This document shows positions 5,230 to 12,352 of a stretch of DNA of 12,352 nucleotides, in pieces. Position 1 is the stretch's first letter. Every line of letters begins with the position of its first letter. The stretch is taken from NCBI GenBank assembly GCA_964632755.1, contig CAZWDT010000062.1, positions 1-12,352 of the forward strand, given 5' to 3'. Made by a program: the position numbers and the translations under genes. This stretch comes from JAFGMR01 sp964632755. GTDB lineage: Archaea > Halobacteriota > Methanosarcinia > Methanotrichales > Methanotrichaceae. Below the pieces are notes generated by a model. It worked only from the letters and a program-made list of their open reading frames with translations, did not search any database and was not told where the DNA came from.

Positions 5230-5703
5230 TCAGGCCTTCTTCCTGCTGACGCCAACCGTCGAGCCGGTCCTTCCAGTGGACCTGGTCTTCTGTCCCCTCA
5301 CACGCAGGCCGCGCTCATGCCTTATGCCCTTGTAGCTCCTGGACTTCTTCATCAGGTCTAGGTCCTCCCTTAGGGACATGAGGAGCTCAGTGCCCATTAC
5401 GTGCTTATCGTCTCCCGTATTGAGATCCTTCCGACGGTTCCTCATCCAGTCCGGCAACTTTGATTGCCCCTCCTCGATGACCGTCCTCAGGGCTACGATC
5501 TCCTCCTCAGGCAGCAGTCCCAATATCTTATGGGGGTCCACGTTCGCCTCTTGGGCAAATAGCCTCGCGCACCGGCGACCTATCCCCTTCACTCCGGTGA
5601 GGGCCATCTGGACCTGCTTCTTCCCGTCGAGATCTGTGTTCAGGACCCGCACTATATGCCTGAGCTCCTCGACCTCTTCAACGTCCTTTGCTTCTTGCTT
5701 CAA
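5230..5703 (-). CDS. rps13: 30S ribosomal protein S13
   Basis: This protein contacts the P-site tRNA and the 5S/central protuberance region from the 30S head. I choose the TTG at 5703 as start because GGAGG (5710-5714) lies six bases before it and the resulting 157 residues match archaeal S13. The frame is open for 30 more codons upstream, but these are Pro/Gly/Arg-rich and unlike the family. Motifs: GVKGIGRR (37-44) and the C-terminal HERGLRVRGQKTRSTGR (129-145) with the basic tail GVSRKKA. It heads the operon S13-S4-S11-RpoD-tRNA-Leu. With rpoD it is one of two TTG starts in this operon. Confidence 0.95.
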   Translation of the reverse strand: MKQEAKDVEEVEELRHIVRVLNTDLDGKKQVQMALTGVKGIGRRCARLFAQEANVDPHKILGLLPEEEIVALRTVIEEGQSKLPDWMRNRRKDLNTGDDKHVMGTELLMSLREDLDLMKKSRSYKGIRHERGLRVRGQKTRSTGRTGSTVGVSRKKA

Positions 5704-5850
5704 TATATTCCTCCAGAAGATGGGAACTCCTCTTTGAGGAGAGCCATCTGGAGCAGCCCCGGGCTTGGCCCGACGCCGCCCTATCACCGGCACCGCCGGT
5801 GGGGCGATACTCTCTCATCGCACTTGAGTGCAACCACAGGGTACGGTTCT
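5704..5850 (-). promoter_or_regulatory. Leader of the S13 operon with hairpin before the RBS
   Basis: About 150 bases precede the S13 start. CTCCTC-AAA-GAGGAG on the minus strand (5727-5741) forms a 6-bp hairpin 13 bases before the GGAGG site (5710-5714). Its CTCC arm could alternatively pair with GGAGG, which would hide the ribosome-binding site. GC-rich inverted elements lie further up (GCACT-TG-AGTGC at 5820-5831 on the plus strand). The only TATA-like sequence I see is the weak CTTATGTA near 5855. Feedback control by a ribosomal protein is a reasonable guess, not shown. Confidence 0.3.
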
Positions 5851-5921
5851 TCTACATAAGTCTTATGATGGAGCTGGATGGAAGCCTGCATTTTTTCGGC
5901 CAGGGGCAGGCGCAGACTGCC

Positions 5922-7187
5922 TCATTCGAGCGCCACCTGCCCACCTATTCCTGCCATCTCTTGGAAGAAGCCCGGGTAGGAGACATCGACGGCCTCCGCC
6001 CCCTCGATCACCGTATCTCCTGCTACCATCCCTGCAACGGTGAGCGCCATGACGATCCTATGATCGTGGTGGCCGCTCAGCCTTGCGCCCTTTAGGTCTC
6101 CTCCTGAGATCTCCAGCCCATCGGGCCGCTCCCTGATATCGGCCCCCATCTTGGAGAGCTCCTGGGCCATTGCCTGTAATCTATCGGTCTCCTTATGCCT
6201 GACGTGCTCCGCGTTCTTTATGATCGTCCTTCCCTTAGCAACCGACCCGAGGACGGCGATCGTCGGAACGAGGTCGGGGATATGGCTTGCATCTACTTCG
6301 ACGCCAAATAGTCCGGATCCGGCAATCCTCAGGTCCCCTGCATCCTTGTTCCATTCGATATCTGCCCCCATCCGATCGAGTATATCGAGAATTGCTGAGT
6401 CGCCCTGGCGCGACGGCCGAATTCCCCTGATCCGAAGGGCTGAACCAGTCACAGCGGCCGCTGCCAAGAGATAGGATGTGGAGGAGAAGTCACCTGGAAC
6501 GTCGTACTCCGGAAGGCTGTAAGACTGGCCTCCCTCCATCCAGTAATCATTTCCGGAGACCTCAATGGAAGCCCCGGCCTCATTCAGCATATCCAGCGTT
6601 ATCTCAGCGTAGGGCTTCGACTTGAGCTCACCCTGCACGGCGATCGTGGTCGTCCCCTGTGAGAGTGGACAAGCTATCAGGAGGGCGGAGAGGAACTGCG
6701 AGCTAACCCCCCCATCGAGCTTCGCCAAGCCCCCCTTCAACCGACCCCTGATAACCAATGGAGCCCTTCCCCCAGCCCTTATGGAGAATGCGGTCGCCCC
6801 TAGATCGTTGAGGGCTTGAATAAGGGGACCGTTTGGCCTGCTCCTTATGGAGCCATCGCCGGTTAGGACCGCGCCCTCTGTCAGTGCAGCGACGGCTGAG
6901 ACGAACCTGAGGGTAGTTCCCGAGTTAAGCACATCGATTACATCTTCGGGAGCCTCTGGCGATCCATTGACGCCGACGATGGAGAGGTCCCCCTCCTTCA
7001 ATGATACCTCGGCCCCCAAGGAGGTTGCGGCCGAGATTGTGGCCTTCGTGTCCGCGGAGATGAGGGGCCGTCTCACAAGCCCACCCGGCCCCAGAGCGGT
7101 GATCAATATGGCCCTATGCGAGTAGCTCTTGGAGGGTGGAGCGTAGACCTCCCCTGAGAGGTGAGAGCGATCCACTGACGCGATCAT
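5922..7187 (-). CDS. aroA: 3-phosphoshikimate 1-carboxyvinyltransferase (EPSP synthase)
   Basis: The enzyme joins shikimate-3-phosphate with phosphoenolpyruvate to EPSP, the sixth step of the shikimate pathway, in the cytoplasm. The 421 residues match the family length. Visible active-site blocks: PPSKSYSHRA (17-26, Lys20, Ser21, Arg25), LNSGTTLRFVSA (87-98), GDGSIRSRPNGPL (110-122), SSQFLSALL (162-170), KPYAE (191-195), VPGDFSSTSYLLAAA (230-244), the catalytic Asp305 in IPDLVPTIAVL, HVRHKETDRL (328-337) and HHDHRIVMAL (373-382). The two repeated inside-out alpha/beta domains are both complete. It is oriented like the ribosomal operon downstream of it but separated from it by 218 bases, so it probably has its own transcript. 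A TATA box about 25 bases before the ATG suggests leaderless mRNA. Confidence 0.97.
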   Translation of the reverse strand: MIASVDRSHLSGEVYAPPSKSYSHRAILITALGPGGLVRRPLISADTKATISAATSLGAEVSLKEGDLSIVGVNGSPEAPEDVIDVLNSGTTLRFVSAVAALTEGAVLTGDGSIRSRPNGPLIQALNDLGATAFSIRAGGRAPLVIRGRLKGGLAKLDGGVSSQFLSALLIACPLSQGTTTIAVQGELKSKPYAEITLDMLNEAGASIEVSGNDYWMEGGQSYSLPEYDVPGDFSSTSYLLAAAAVTGSALRIRGIRPSRQGDSAILDILDRMGADIEWNKDAGDLRIAGSGLFGVEVDASHIPDLVPTIAVLGSVAKGRTIIKNAEHVRHKETDRLQAMAQELSKMGADIRERPDGLEISGGDLKGARLSGHHDHRIVMALTVAGMVAGDTVIEGAEAVDVSYPGFFQEMAGIGGQVALE

Positions 7188-7206
7188 GCACGCCCATGGT
7201 GCACGA

Positions 7207-7220
7207 GAGTATAAGAATAA
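7207..7220 (-). promoter_or_regulatory. TATA box of aroA
   Basis: The minus strand reads TTATTCTTATACTC here. The TTATAC core (7209-7214) is centred about 25 bases before the ATG at 7187, which is the distance from an archaeal TATA box to the transcription start. No Shine-Dalgarno sequence precedes the ATG, so the mRNA is probably leaderless. Confidence 0.5.
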
Positions 7221-7245
7221 TTGCCCGGCGAAGATGACCAGGCAG

Positions 7246-7938
7246 CTATCTCTGGGCGATGCTTATCTTCACCCGGTTGTTTGCGAGACCTCCTCCGAAC
7301 GCTCGGGCTTCCCGGTCCCCAACCCTCGAAGCCCCTCGATTGTACTTGTCTCTGTTGGAGTTGGATGATGAGATCTGATCTCTGAAGATCTGAAGCTTGT
7401 TCTCAGCCGTTGGCAGGACGCCCTGGAATCCAAAGCCGATTGCCTCGGATCCGATTGCCTCAGATAGGTCATCTCCCACTTCAAGTGTGGCCAAATTGTT
7501 CTCTCGCCTCTGCATCACCCTGATCGAAGATCGATCGCGATCCTCGACCACCTCGTCTCCCGGCGAGGTTCCCCTCACAACCACCTCGTTTACCTGGAAG
7601 CCCTTGGCCGAAGGTGCCACCTGGACGGTTATGCGAATCGCGGCCGACTGCTGGCATGCGAGGCTGCCCAGCCTCCAAGTGATCATCTGGCCCTCCACCA
7701 ATCCCCCTCGATCGTCTGATATGAATCTCATTCCCATTGGGAGGGTATCCACGACCGTCACATTATCCAGCCTGGTCTCGCCGCCATTTGTGATGTTGAT
7801 GGTGAAGTTGGCGAGGTCCCCGGCATGCAGAATTGGGGTCTCGACGACGATCTCTGGATTGGCAGCGACGATGCCCAAGGCCGCCCAGAGGACTAGAACC
7901 GATCCAATGATCCATCTCGCATGACAATAACCTGTCAT
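7246..7938 (-). CDS. Secreted DUF11-domain protein
   Basis: The product has 230 residues from ATG 7938 with GGCGGAGAT directly before it. Residues 1-26 are a signal peptide (hydrophobic WIIGSVLVLWAALGIVAA). Residues 27-143 form one DUF11 repeat, an Ig-like beta-sandwich found in cell-surface proteins: PEIVVETPILHAGDLANFTI, then NVTVVDTLPMGMRFISDD, ITWRLGSL and the closing RSSIRV. The last 85 residues are polar, with no membrane helix or sorting motif. A tandem SEAIG-SEAIG comes from a 15-bp DNA repeat. It matches the DUF11 unit of the neighbouring giant protein (YISDDGNGSVDGQTVTWELG there, FISDDRGGLVEGQMITWRLG here), so the two are likely related surface components. It ends in TAG. The specific role is unknown. 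Confidence 0.8.
   Translation of the reverse strand: MTGYCHARWIIGSVLVLWAALGIVAANPEIVVETPILHAGDLANFTINITNGGETRLDNVTVVDTLPMGMRFISDDRGGLVEGQMITWRLGSLACQQSAAIRITVQVAPSAKGFQVNEVVVRGTSPGDEVVEDRDRSSIRVMQRRENNLATLEVGDDLSEAIGSEAIGFGFQGVLPTAENKLQIFRDQISSSNSNRDKYNRGASRVGDREARAFGGGLANNRVKISIAQR
7436..7465 (-). repeat. Tandem 15-bp repeat inside the DUF11 gene
   Basis: CCGATTGCCTCGGAT (7436-7450) is followed directly by CCGATTGCCTCAGAT (7451-7465), 14 of 15 bases identical. It keeps the frame and encodes SEAIG twice. It could expand or contract by slippage. Confidence 0.8.
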
Positions 7939-7982
7939 ATCTCCGCCCCAATAATTATTTACTATGAAACAATATTTATATT
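7939..7982 (-). promoter_or_regulatory. Promoter and RBS of the DUF11 gene
   Basis: On the minus strand TATAAATATT (7971-7980) is a good TATA box. A start would fall near 7950, and GGGGCGGAGAT (7939-7949) follows as ribosome-binding site next to the ATG at 7938. The DNA from here to 8129, before the giant gene's stop, is AT-rich and holds no gene that I can see. Confidence 0.6.
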
Positions 7983-8129
7983 CGTTATCCGTTATTCCAG
8001 CCCATATATATCTTAGATCCGAGATAAATCCTAATTCTAATGTGGTTAGAGGTAATTACTTATTTAAATTCTTTTCGCCAATTACGCATCTGAATGGATG
8101 GATTTGGAGAGGGTGATCCCTCCAGCCCA

Positions 8130-11100
8130 TCAGCAATCGACCCCGTCGCATCGTGCAACCTGGGGCTCCCTGACCGGATTCTCATGGATCTTGACTGCCC
8201 TCTCAGTCTCGAACTCGCCGGACAGCCGTTGCCGTGATCGCATATCCTTGACTAGCAGCTTATGCCATCTCGATTCCGACTCCCAAGTCCCATTGAAGCT
8301 CGTCGCGGTCTCCATCCCGATGACCTGCTGCGCGGTGGCATTATCATCGAAGCCCATGAAGATAGTCTGGTTCCTCTCGACCCTACTCGCGGAGAAGCTC
8401 TCATCGAGCCCAGCCCCCATGCCTCCGTCGAACTCCCGAGATGTTATGGACCTCTCGCCTACAAGCGGGACCTCGCCATCATAAGCGAGCCTGGAGCTCT
8501 CGATGAAGTTGGTCTTGGACTCGGATGTATTGTTCAATAGCGATATGTTCCTCCTCAGCCGATCGGACTCCTCCGACATGAGCTGATCCGTCTCCATCTC
8601 GATCCGCCCGTCCCCGGCCATGCTGGCATGGTAATTCAAGGCGATCTTCTTATCAACGACCGAGGTGCTGACCTCGCTCGTCCCCTCCCCCCGCACTTTT
8701 GTCGAGAAGCAGAACTGTTCGTACTGCTTCTCCACGTTGATCTCGGGGTGGAGCACCCTCACCGCGGCCTCGGATCGGTCGCTCACCCTCTCGCCCTCTG
8801 GAGAGATGCCGCTTGCCTCCGCCACGTCGACGAGCTCTCCCGACGTCCCCTTATCCAGGCGGCACTTTAATAGGATGCTCCTGGAAGACCCCACCTCCAT
8901 CTCCCCGAGCTCCCAGGTGACGGTCTGACCATCGACCGACCCATTGCCGTCGTCCGAGATATAGGTCAAGCCCTGGGGGAGGAGATCGACCAATCTAACC
9001 ATGCTCAAGCGGACGTTACCTGAATTTGCCACGTTTATGTGGAAGTCCACCTGCTCACCAGGCGATGCTTCGGGGGGATCGGCCACCTTATCCACGGAGA
9101 TCTCAGGGGCGAAGTAATGGTGGTTTCCGAAGTCCATGCCATCCTTGATAACCTCCTCGCAGATGAAATCGAACTGATAGCTTCCGTTCGTAGGTAACGT
9201 CCTCTGCCATCCCACTTGATCCTCCTCCCATAGGGTGTACTTCCCCACCTTGGGATTGGGTATTATGATCTCGTATGATCCATCGGCCTTTGTTATGGCT
9301 GATTCAGGGCTCTCGCCCTCTAAAGCCAGGTGGATCGTCCATCCCTCGAGTCCCGGCTCGCCCTTGTTCCATGTGCCGTCTCCATCGAGGTCATCGAACT
9401 TGCTCCCTCTAACGGTTATATTGTCCAAGGGATTCGTGGCGCAGTTCCGCCACTCCATATCAAATGTAGTGGAGTTCGCAATGATCCTCCCGGCACCATC
9501 AATGGCCCGGGCGAATATGGTCATGGAAGTTCCCGCCACCTGGCCCGGAATGGTAACCACCCATCTATCGTTCGATCCAGGCATCCGGGACATCGCCAAT
9601 CGGTCGTCTCCTGCGTGAACGATGACCGAGACTGCCTCTGGCATGCCAAGGGTCTGAGCCTCGATATCTATCGGGTGCATGGCGCAGACCCGGGAGAAAG
9701 CATCCAGCTTCAGCTCCCTCATCGGATGGATGCACTGGATCCAAGAGATGCTGATCTGGGCCGATGTGGCCAGGACCTCTCCAAGAGCGCCCCTGGCCTG
9801 GGCAGAGAGCTTCATGGTCGTCCCGGCCACCTTGCCAGGAATGCTCGCAGCCCATAGGTTGCTGATCGTCGGATCCTTCGTCATCTCCATCTGCTTATCG
9901 CCGTAATTCAGGATGACCGAGGAGATGTTGTCAAGCCCGGCCGACTCAACCGTCACCTGGACTGCCTCATTCTGGCAGGAGAGGTGCGAGATCCGCATAT
10001 CGAGGCACCCCTGATGAGGCAGGCAGTTCTTATTGATAAGCCCAAACTCCCCAGATGTGGCCACGGTATTTCCATGAGCATCCAAGGCCTCGACATACAT
10101 GTTGATCAGCGTTCCAGCCCTGTATCCGGGAAGCTCCCCAGTCCAGACCATATCGGGCCCGGGAACCCTCGTCATATCGAGCGTGCCTTGCCCATAGTGG
10201 AGCACGACCGAGGCCACATCAGTCCTGTCGATGACTCTCGCGGTGATCTCCAATGGCAGGCATTCGCAGGTGAAGAGGATAGCGGTCACCTCCAATGGAG
10301 GTCTCCAGAGACCGGCGTTCCAGTTCTCCTCAATCTGATCGGGAAGGAGGGTTATATCATCTGTCCTACCGGTGCTGGGATCGACATCGCTATCCCTGCT
10401 ATGGTCACTGCCCCGGTCCTTGGGGCTGAAGCTGTACCCCTCGGGGGCGGAGAACGTTAGGTAGTATACTCCAGGGATTAGGCCGGTGAAGCTGTAGCTG
10501 CCGTCTGGCCCTGTGGTGCGGCTAGCTAGAAATCTCCCGTCCGACGTGAATAGGGCGACTACGACGTTGGGGAATCCCGACTCTCCGTCATCGAGAATGC
10601 CGTCGATGGAGATATCCTTCCATGCAAGGCCGCTTATCTTCGAGTTTCCCCAGTTCCCGAAGTCCATCTCGCTCCTGTTCGTATCGTTCAGAATGATGGT
10701 ATAGTTCTCGCCGATCGGTTCGGTCTTGATCCACCCAGCCCGATTGTCCTCCCAGAGAACGAACTTTCCTTTGCCCAGGCCATCGATGGAGTAGGTGCCG
10801 TTCGCATCTGTTGTGACATTATGGGTGCCGATAATGTCGGAACCTTGCGGATCATAGATATCCAGGACGATCTTCCAGCCATTTATCCCAACCTCATCAG
10901 GATCCTTGGTGCCATTCCCGTTTATATCGTGGTATTTTATTCCGGATATCGATAGGTTGCCCCGATTTCCTATGTCAACGCCGGAGCAGTTTTCGTTGAG
11001 GTCGATTACGATCTCCTTGGTCGAATGCTTGAGAATCGCCGAGCCGTTCTCCTTGACCAGATAGTGTCCAGGTGCCAGGTTGCTGAAGCAATAGCTGCCG

Positions 11101-12352
11101 TTCCCTGTGGTCGTGACTGGATAGGTCGCAAGATACTTCGTGTTTCCCATATCATCTTTGTAAAATATATCTAGATTGATCGTCCAGTTCGGAATGCCTG
11201 GATCGTCCTCCTCCCTGGATCCATTATTTCCTAGGTCGTAGAACTTCGTCCCCTTGACGGAGAGGTTGCCGCAATTTCCAAAGTCGACTCCCTGCATGCT
11301 CTCGTTTGTCAGCTGAAGCGTATGATTCTTGCTCGCTGGATAGGTCTGTCTCCATCCTCCCAGGACCTCTTCTCGCACGACGTATCTTCCAGGAGCAAGG
11401 TTGTGGATGGCATATGACCCATTGACATCCGTGGTTGTGTTATGGGTGCCGATGAGGTCGACATGGTTAGAGTAAATATCCAGATGTATCGTCCACCTGG
11501 GCATTCCCGGCTCTTGTGCATCTCTGCTGCCGCTGGCATTAAGGTCGTAGAACTTCGTGCCATTGATCGATAGATGACCCCTATTCCCCAGGTCAAGTCC
11601 TGAGACGTTCTCCACCAAGTCTATCTCATATTCTAGGGTCGTCCCTTCCCAGCCAGGTACATACTCCTCCTTGACGCCATAGTGCCACGGTGCCAGGTTG
11701 GCAAATAGGTAATCGCCTTTATTGTCTGTCGAAACCTGGAAGGTCCCTATGACCGAGGTTTTGCTAATGTCGTAGATCTCCAATACGATGTTCCAGCCAG
11801 GGATGCCCGGCTCATCTGGCCCTCTCACGCCATCGGCGTCCAAGTCGTAGAACTTGGTGCCGGATATATGAAGGAGGCCCCGGTTGGCGAAGTCAAGACC
11901 GGTAACGTTCGCCGCTAGATTCAGCCGATATTTCGATTCATTTCGAGCCCAGCCTGGGCGCTCATCCTCCCGCACAATATACCAGCCTGGACCGAGGTTC
12001 TCAAAGGCGTATAGGCCCGAGGAGTCGGTTAGCGAAGTCATGTTGCCCGTGATGATCATTCCGGAAGGATCGAGGATGTCAAGAACGATCGACCAGTTCT
12101 CGATGCCAGGCTCTCCTGGATCCCTAATGCCGTCGGCGTTCAGGTCGAAGAACTTCGAGCCCGATACATGGAAGAAGCCACGGTTCCCGAAGTCGATTCC
12201 CGTCACATTAGCCGCGACTGTGACATCGTACTCGGTCGGAGTCGTGCTCTGGTTCCATTCTGGAACTCCCTGCTCGCGGACCTTGTACTTGCCGGGACCA
12301 AGGTTCTCGAAGATATACTGGCCCGAGGCATCGGTAAGTGCCGTCGTGTTGC
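8130..12352 (-). CDS. Giant SdrD_B-repeat / Ig-like / DUF11 surface protein (5' end outside)
   Basis: The frame is open from the window edge to TGA at 8130-8132, about 1406 visible residues; the start and any signal peptide lie beyond 12352. Domains, N- to C-terminal: a partial SdrD_B-type repeat (to 12177), five full ones of about 100 residues (12176-11877, 11876-11577, 11576-11268, 11267-10959, 10958-10647), and a divergent sixth (10646-10296). Each opens with a GTKFYDLNADG-type strand and a DxDxDGxxDxxEPGI loop likely to bind calcium, and ends in DFGNRG. Then come three Ig-like domains of about 95 residues (10295-9435) with paired cysteines, another SdrD_B unit (9422-9117), one DUF11 domain (9110-8751) and a 200-residue polar tail ending CDGVDC. 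Many N-x-S/T sites suggest glycosylation. It is probably a long adhesin or sheath/surface component. No anchor is visible at the C-terminus. Confidence 0.85.
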   Translation of the reverse strand, partial: NTTALTDASGQYIFENLGPGKYKVREQGVPEWNQSTTPTEYDVTVAANVTGIDFGNRGFFHVSGSKFFDLNADGIRDPGEPGIENWSIVLDILDPSGMIITGNMTSLTDSSGLYAFENLGPGWYIVREDERPGWARNESKYRLNLAANVTGLDFANRGLLHISGTKFYDLDADGVRGPDEPGIPGWNIVLEIYDISKTSVIGTFQVSTDNKGDYLFANLAPWHYGVKEEYVPGWEGTTLEYEIDLVENVSGLDLGNRGHLSINGTKFYDLNASGSRDAQEPGMPRWTIHLDIYSNHVDLIGTHNTTTDVNGSYAIHNLAPGRYVVREEVLGGWRQTYPASKNHTLQLTNESMQGVDFGNCGNLSVKGTKFYDLGNNGSREEDDPGIPNWTINLDIFYKDDMGNTKYLATYPVTTTGNGSYCFSNLAPGHYLVKENGSAILKHSTKEIVIDLNENCSGVDIGNRGNLSISGIKYHDINGNGTKDPDEVGINGWKIVLDIYDPQGSDIIGTHNVTTDANGTYSIDGLGKGKFVLWEDNRAGWIKTEPIGENYTIILNDTNRSEMDFGNWGNSKISGLAWKDISIDGILDDGESGFPNVVVALFTSDGRFLASRTTGPDGSYSFTGLIPGVYYLTFSAPEGYSFSPKDRGSDHSRDSDVDPSTGRTDDITLLPDQIEENWNAGLWRPPLEVTAILFTCECLPLEITARVIDRTDVASVVLHYGQGTLDMTRVPGPDMVWTGELPGYRAGTLINMYVEALDAHGNTVATSGEFGLINKNCLPHQGCLDMRISHLSCQNEAVQVTVESAGLDNISSVILNYGDKQMEMTKDPTISNLWAASIPGKVAGTTMKLSAQARGALGEVLATSAQISISWIQCIHPMRELKLDAFSRVCAMHPIDIEAQTLGMPEAVSVIVHAGDDRLAMSRMPGSNDRWVVTIPGQVAGTSMTIFARAIDGAGRIIANSTTFDMEWRNCATNPLDNITVRGSKFDDLDGDGTWNKGEPGLEGWTIHLALEGESPESAITKADGSYEIIIPNPKVGKYTLWEEDQVGWQRTLPTNGSYQFDFICEEVIKDGMDFGNHHYFAPEISVDKVADPPEASPGEQVDFHINVANSGNVRLSMVRLVDLLPQGLTYISDDGNGSVDGQTVTWELGEMEVGSSRSILLKCRLDKGTSGELVDVAEASGISPEGERVSDRSEAAVRVLHPEINVEKQYEQFCFSTKVRGEGTSEVSTSVVDKKIALNYHASMAGDGRIEMETDQLMSEESDRLRRNISLLNNTSESKTNFIESSRLAYDGEVPLVGERSITSREFDGGMGAGLDESFSASRVERNQTIFMGFDDNATAQQVIGMETATSFNGTWESESRWHKLLVKDMRSRQRLSGEFETERAVKIHENPVREPQVARCDGVDC

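Noticed and set aside
4321..5361. Long plus-strand open frame of 346 codons opposite rps11, rps4 and part of rps13
   Set aside because: It is antisense to three clearly conserved ribosomal protein genes, and its translation has no family resemblance; GC-rich codons on the other strand explain its openness.
1..12352. CRISPR array
   Set aside because: No regularly spaced direct repeats with unique spacers are present; the repeats in the giant gene are protein-domain repeats of about 300 bp with diverged sequence.

Overview
The window looks like chromosomal DNA of a methanogenic archaeon, most likely a member of the Methanothrix (Methanosaeta)/Methanosarcinales lineage. Reasons: the gene order rps13-rps4-rps11-rpoD-tRNA-Leu is archaeal; RpoD carries two four-cysteine Fe-S motifs; Shine-Dalgarno sites resemble GGAGGTGATC; TATA-type promoters are visible; and large SdrD_B/DUF11 surface proteins are frequent in these methanogens. 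The genus is an inference from family knowledge, not from a search.

Layout. (1) Positions 1-3361 form an accessory region of small genes: a small secreted protein, a PIN-domain toxin-like protein with a 45-residue partner, a short cysteine-rich ORF broken by an amber codon (with a truncated relic 1 kb upstream), a cluster of GTTCC/GGAAC boxes with a pair of 34-bp inverted arms, a leftward SWIM/coiled-coil-winged-helix operon and a divergent ribbon-helix-helix regulator. (2) 3362-5703 (minus strand) is the core translation/transcription operon: S13, S4, S11, RNA polymerase subunit D, then tRNA-Leu(GAG). (3) 5922-7187 is aroA (EPSP synthase) with a probably leaderless promoter. (4) 7246-12352 holds two genes for secreted proteins: a 230-residue DUF11 protein and the 3' 4.2 kb of a giant protein made of SdrD_B-type repeats, three Ig-like domains and one DUF11 domain. 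The giant gene is cut by the window edge at its 5' end.

How it fits together. The accessory region starts immediately at the 3' end of the tRNA-Leu gene, where archaea of this group normally continue with rpl18e-rpl13-rps9. This is what insertion of an integrative element into the tRNA 3' end would give. The genes seen there (toxin-like PIN pair, RHH repressor-like protein, SWIM protein, coiled-coil DNA-binding-like protein, iteron-like boxes) are typical plasmid or integrative-element cargo, although no integrase and no second attachment site lie within the window. The two DUF11 proteins on the far side share a domain type and orientation and probably both serve the cell surface.

The most interesting items are the tRNA-anchored island, the amber-interrupted cysteine-rich ORF whose relic copy has an aspartate codon at the amber position, the PIN/45-residue pair, and the GTTCC-box region beside the coiled-coil regulator.
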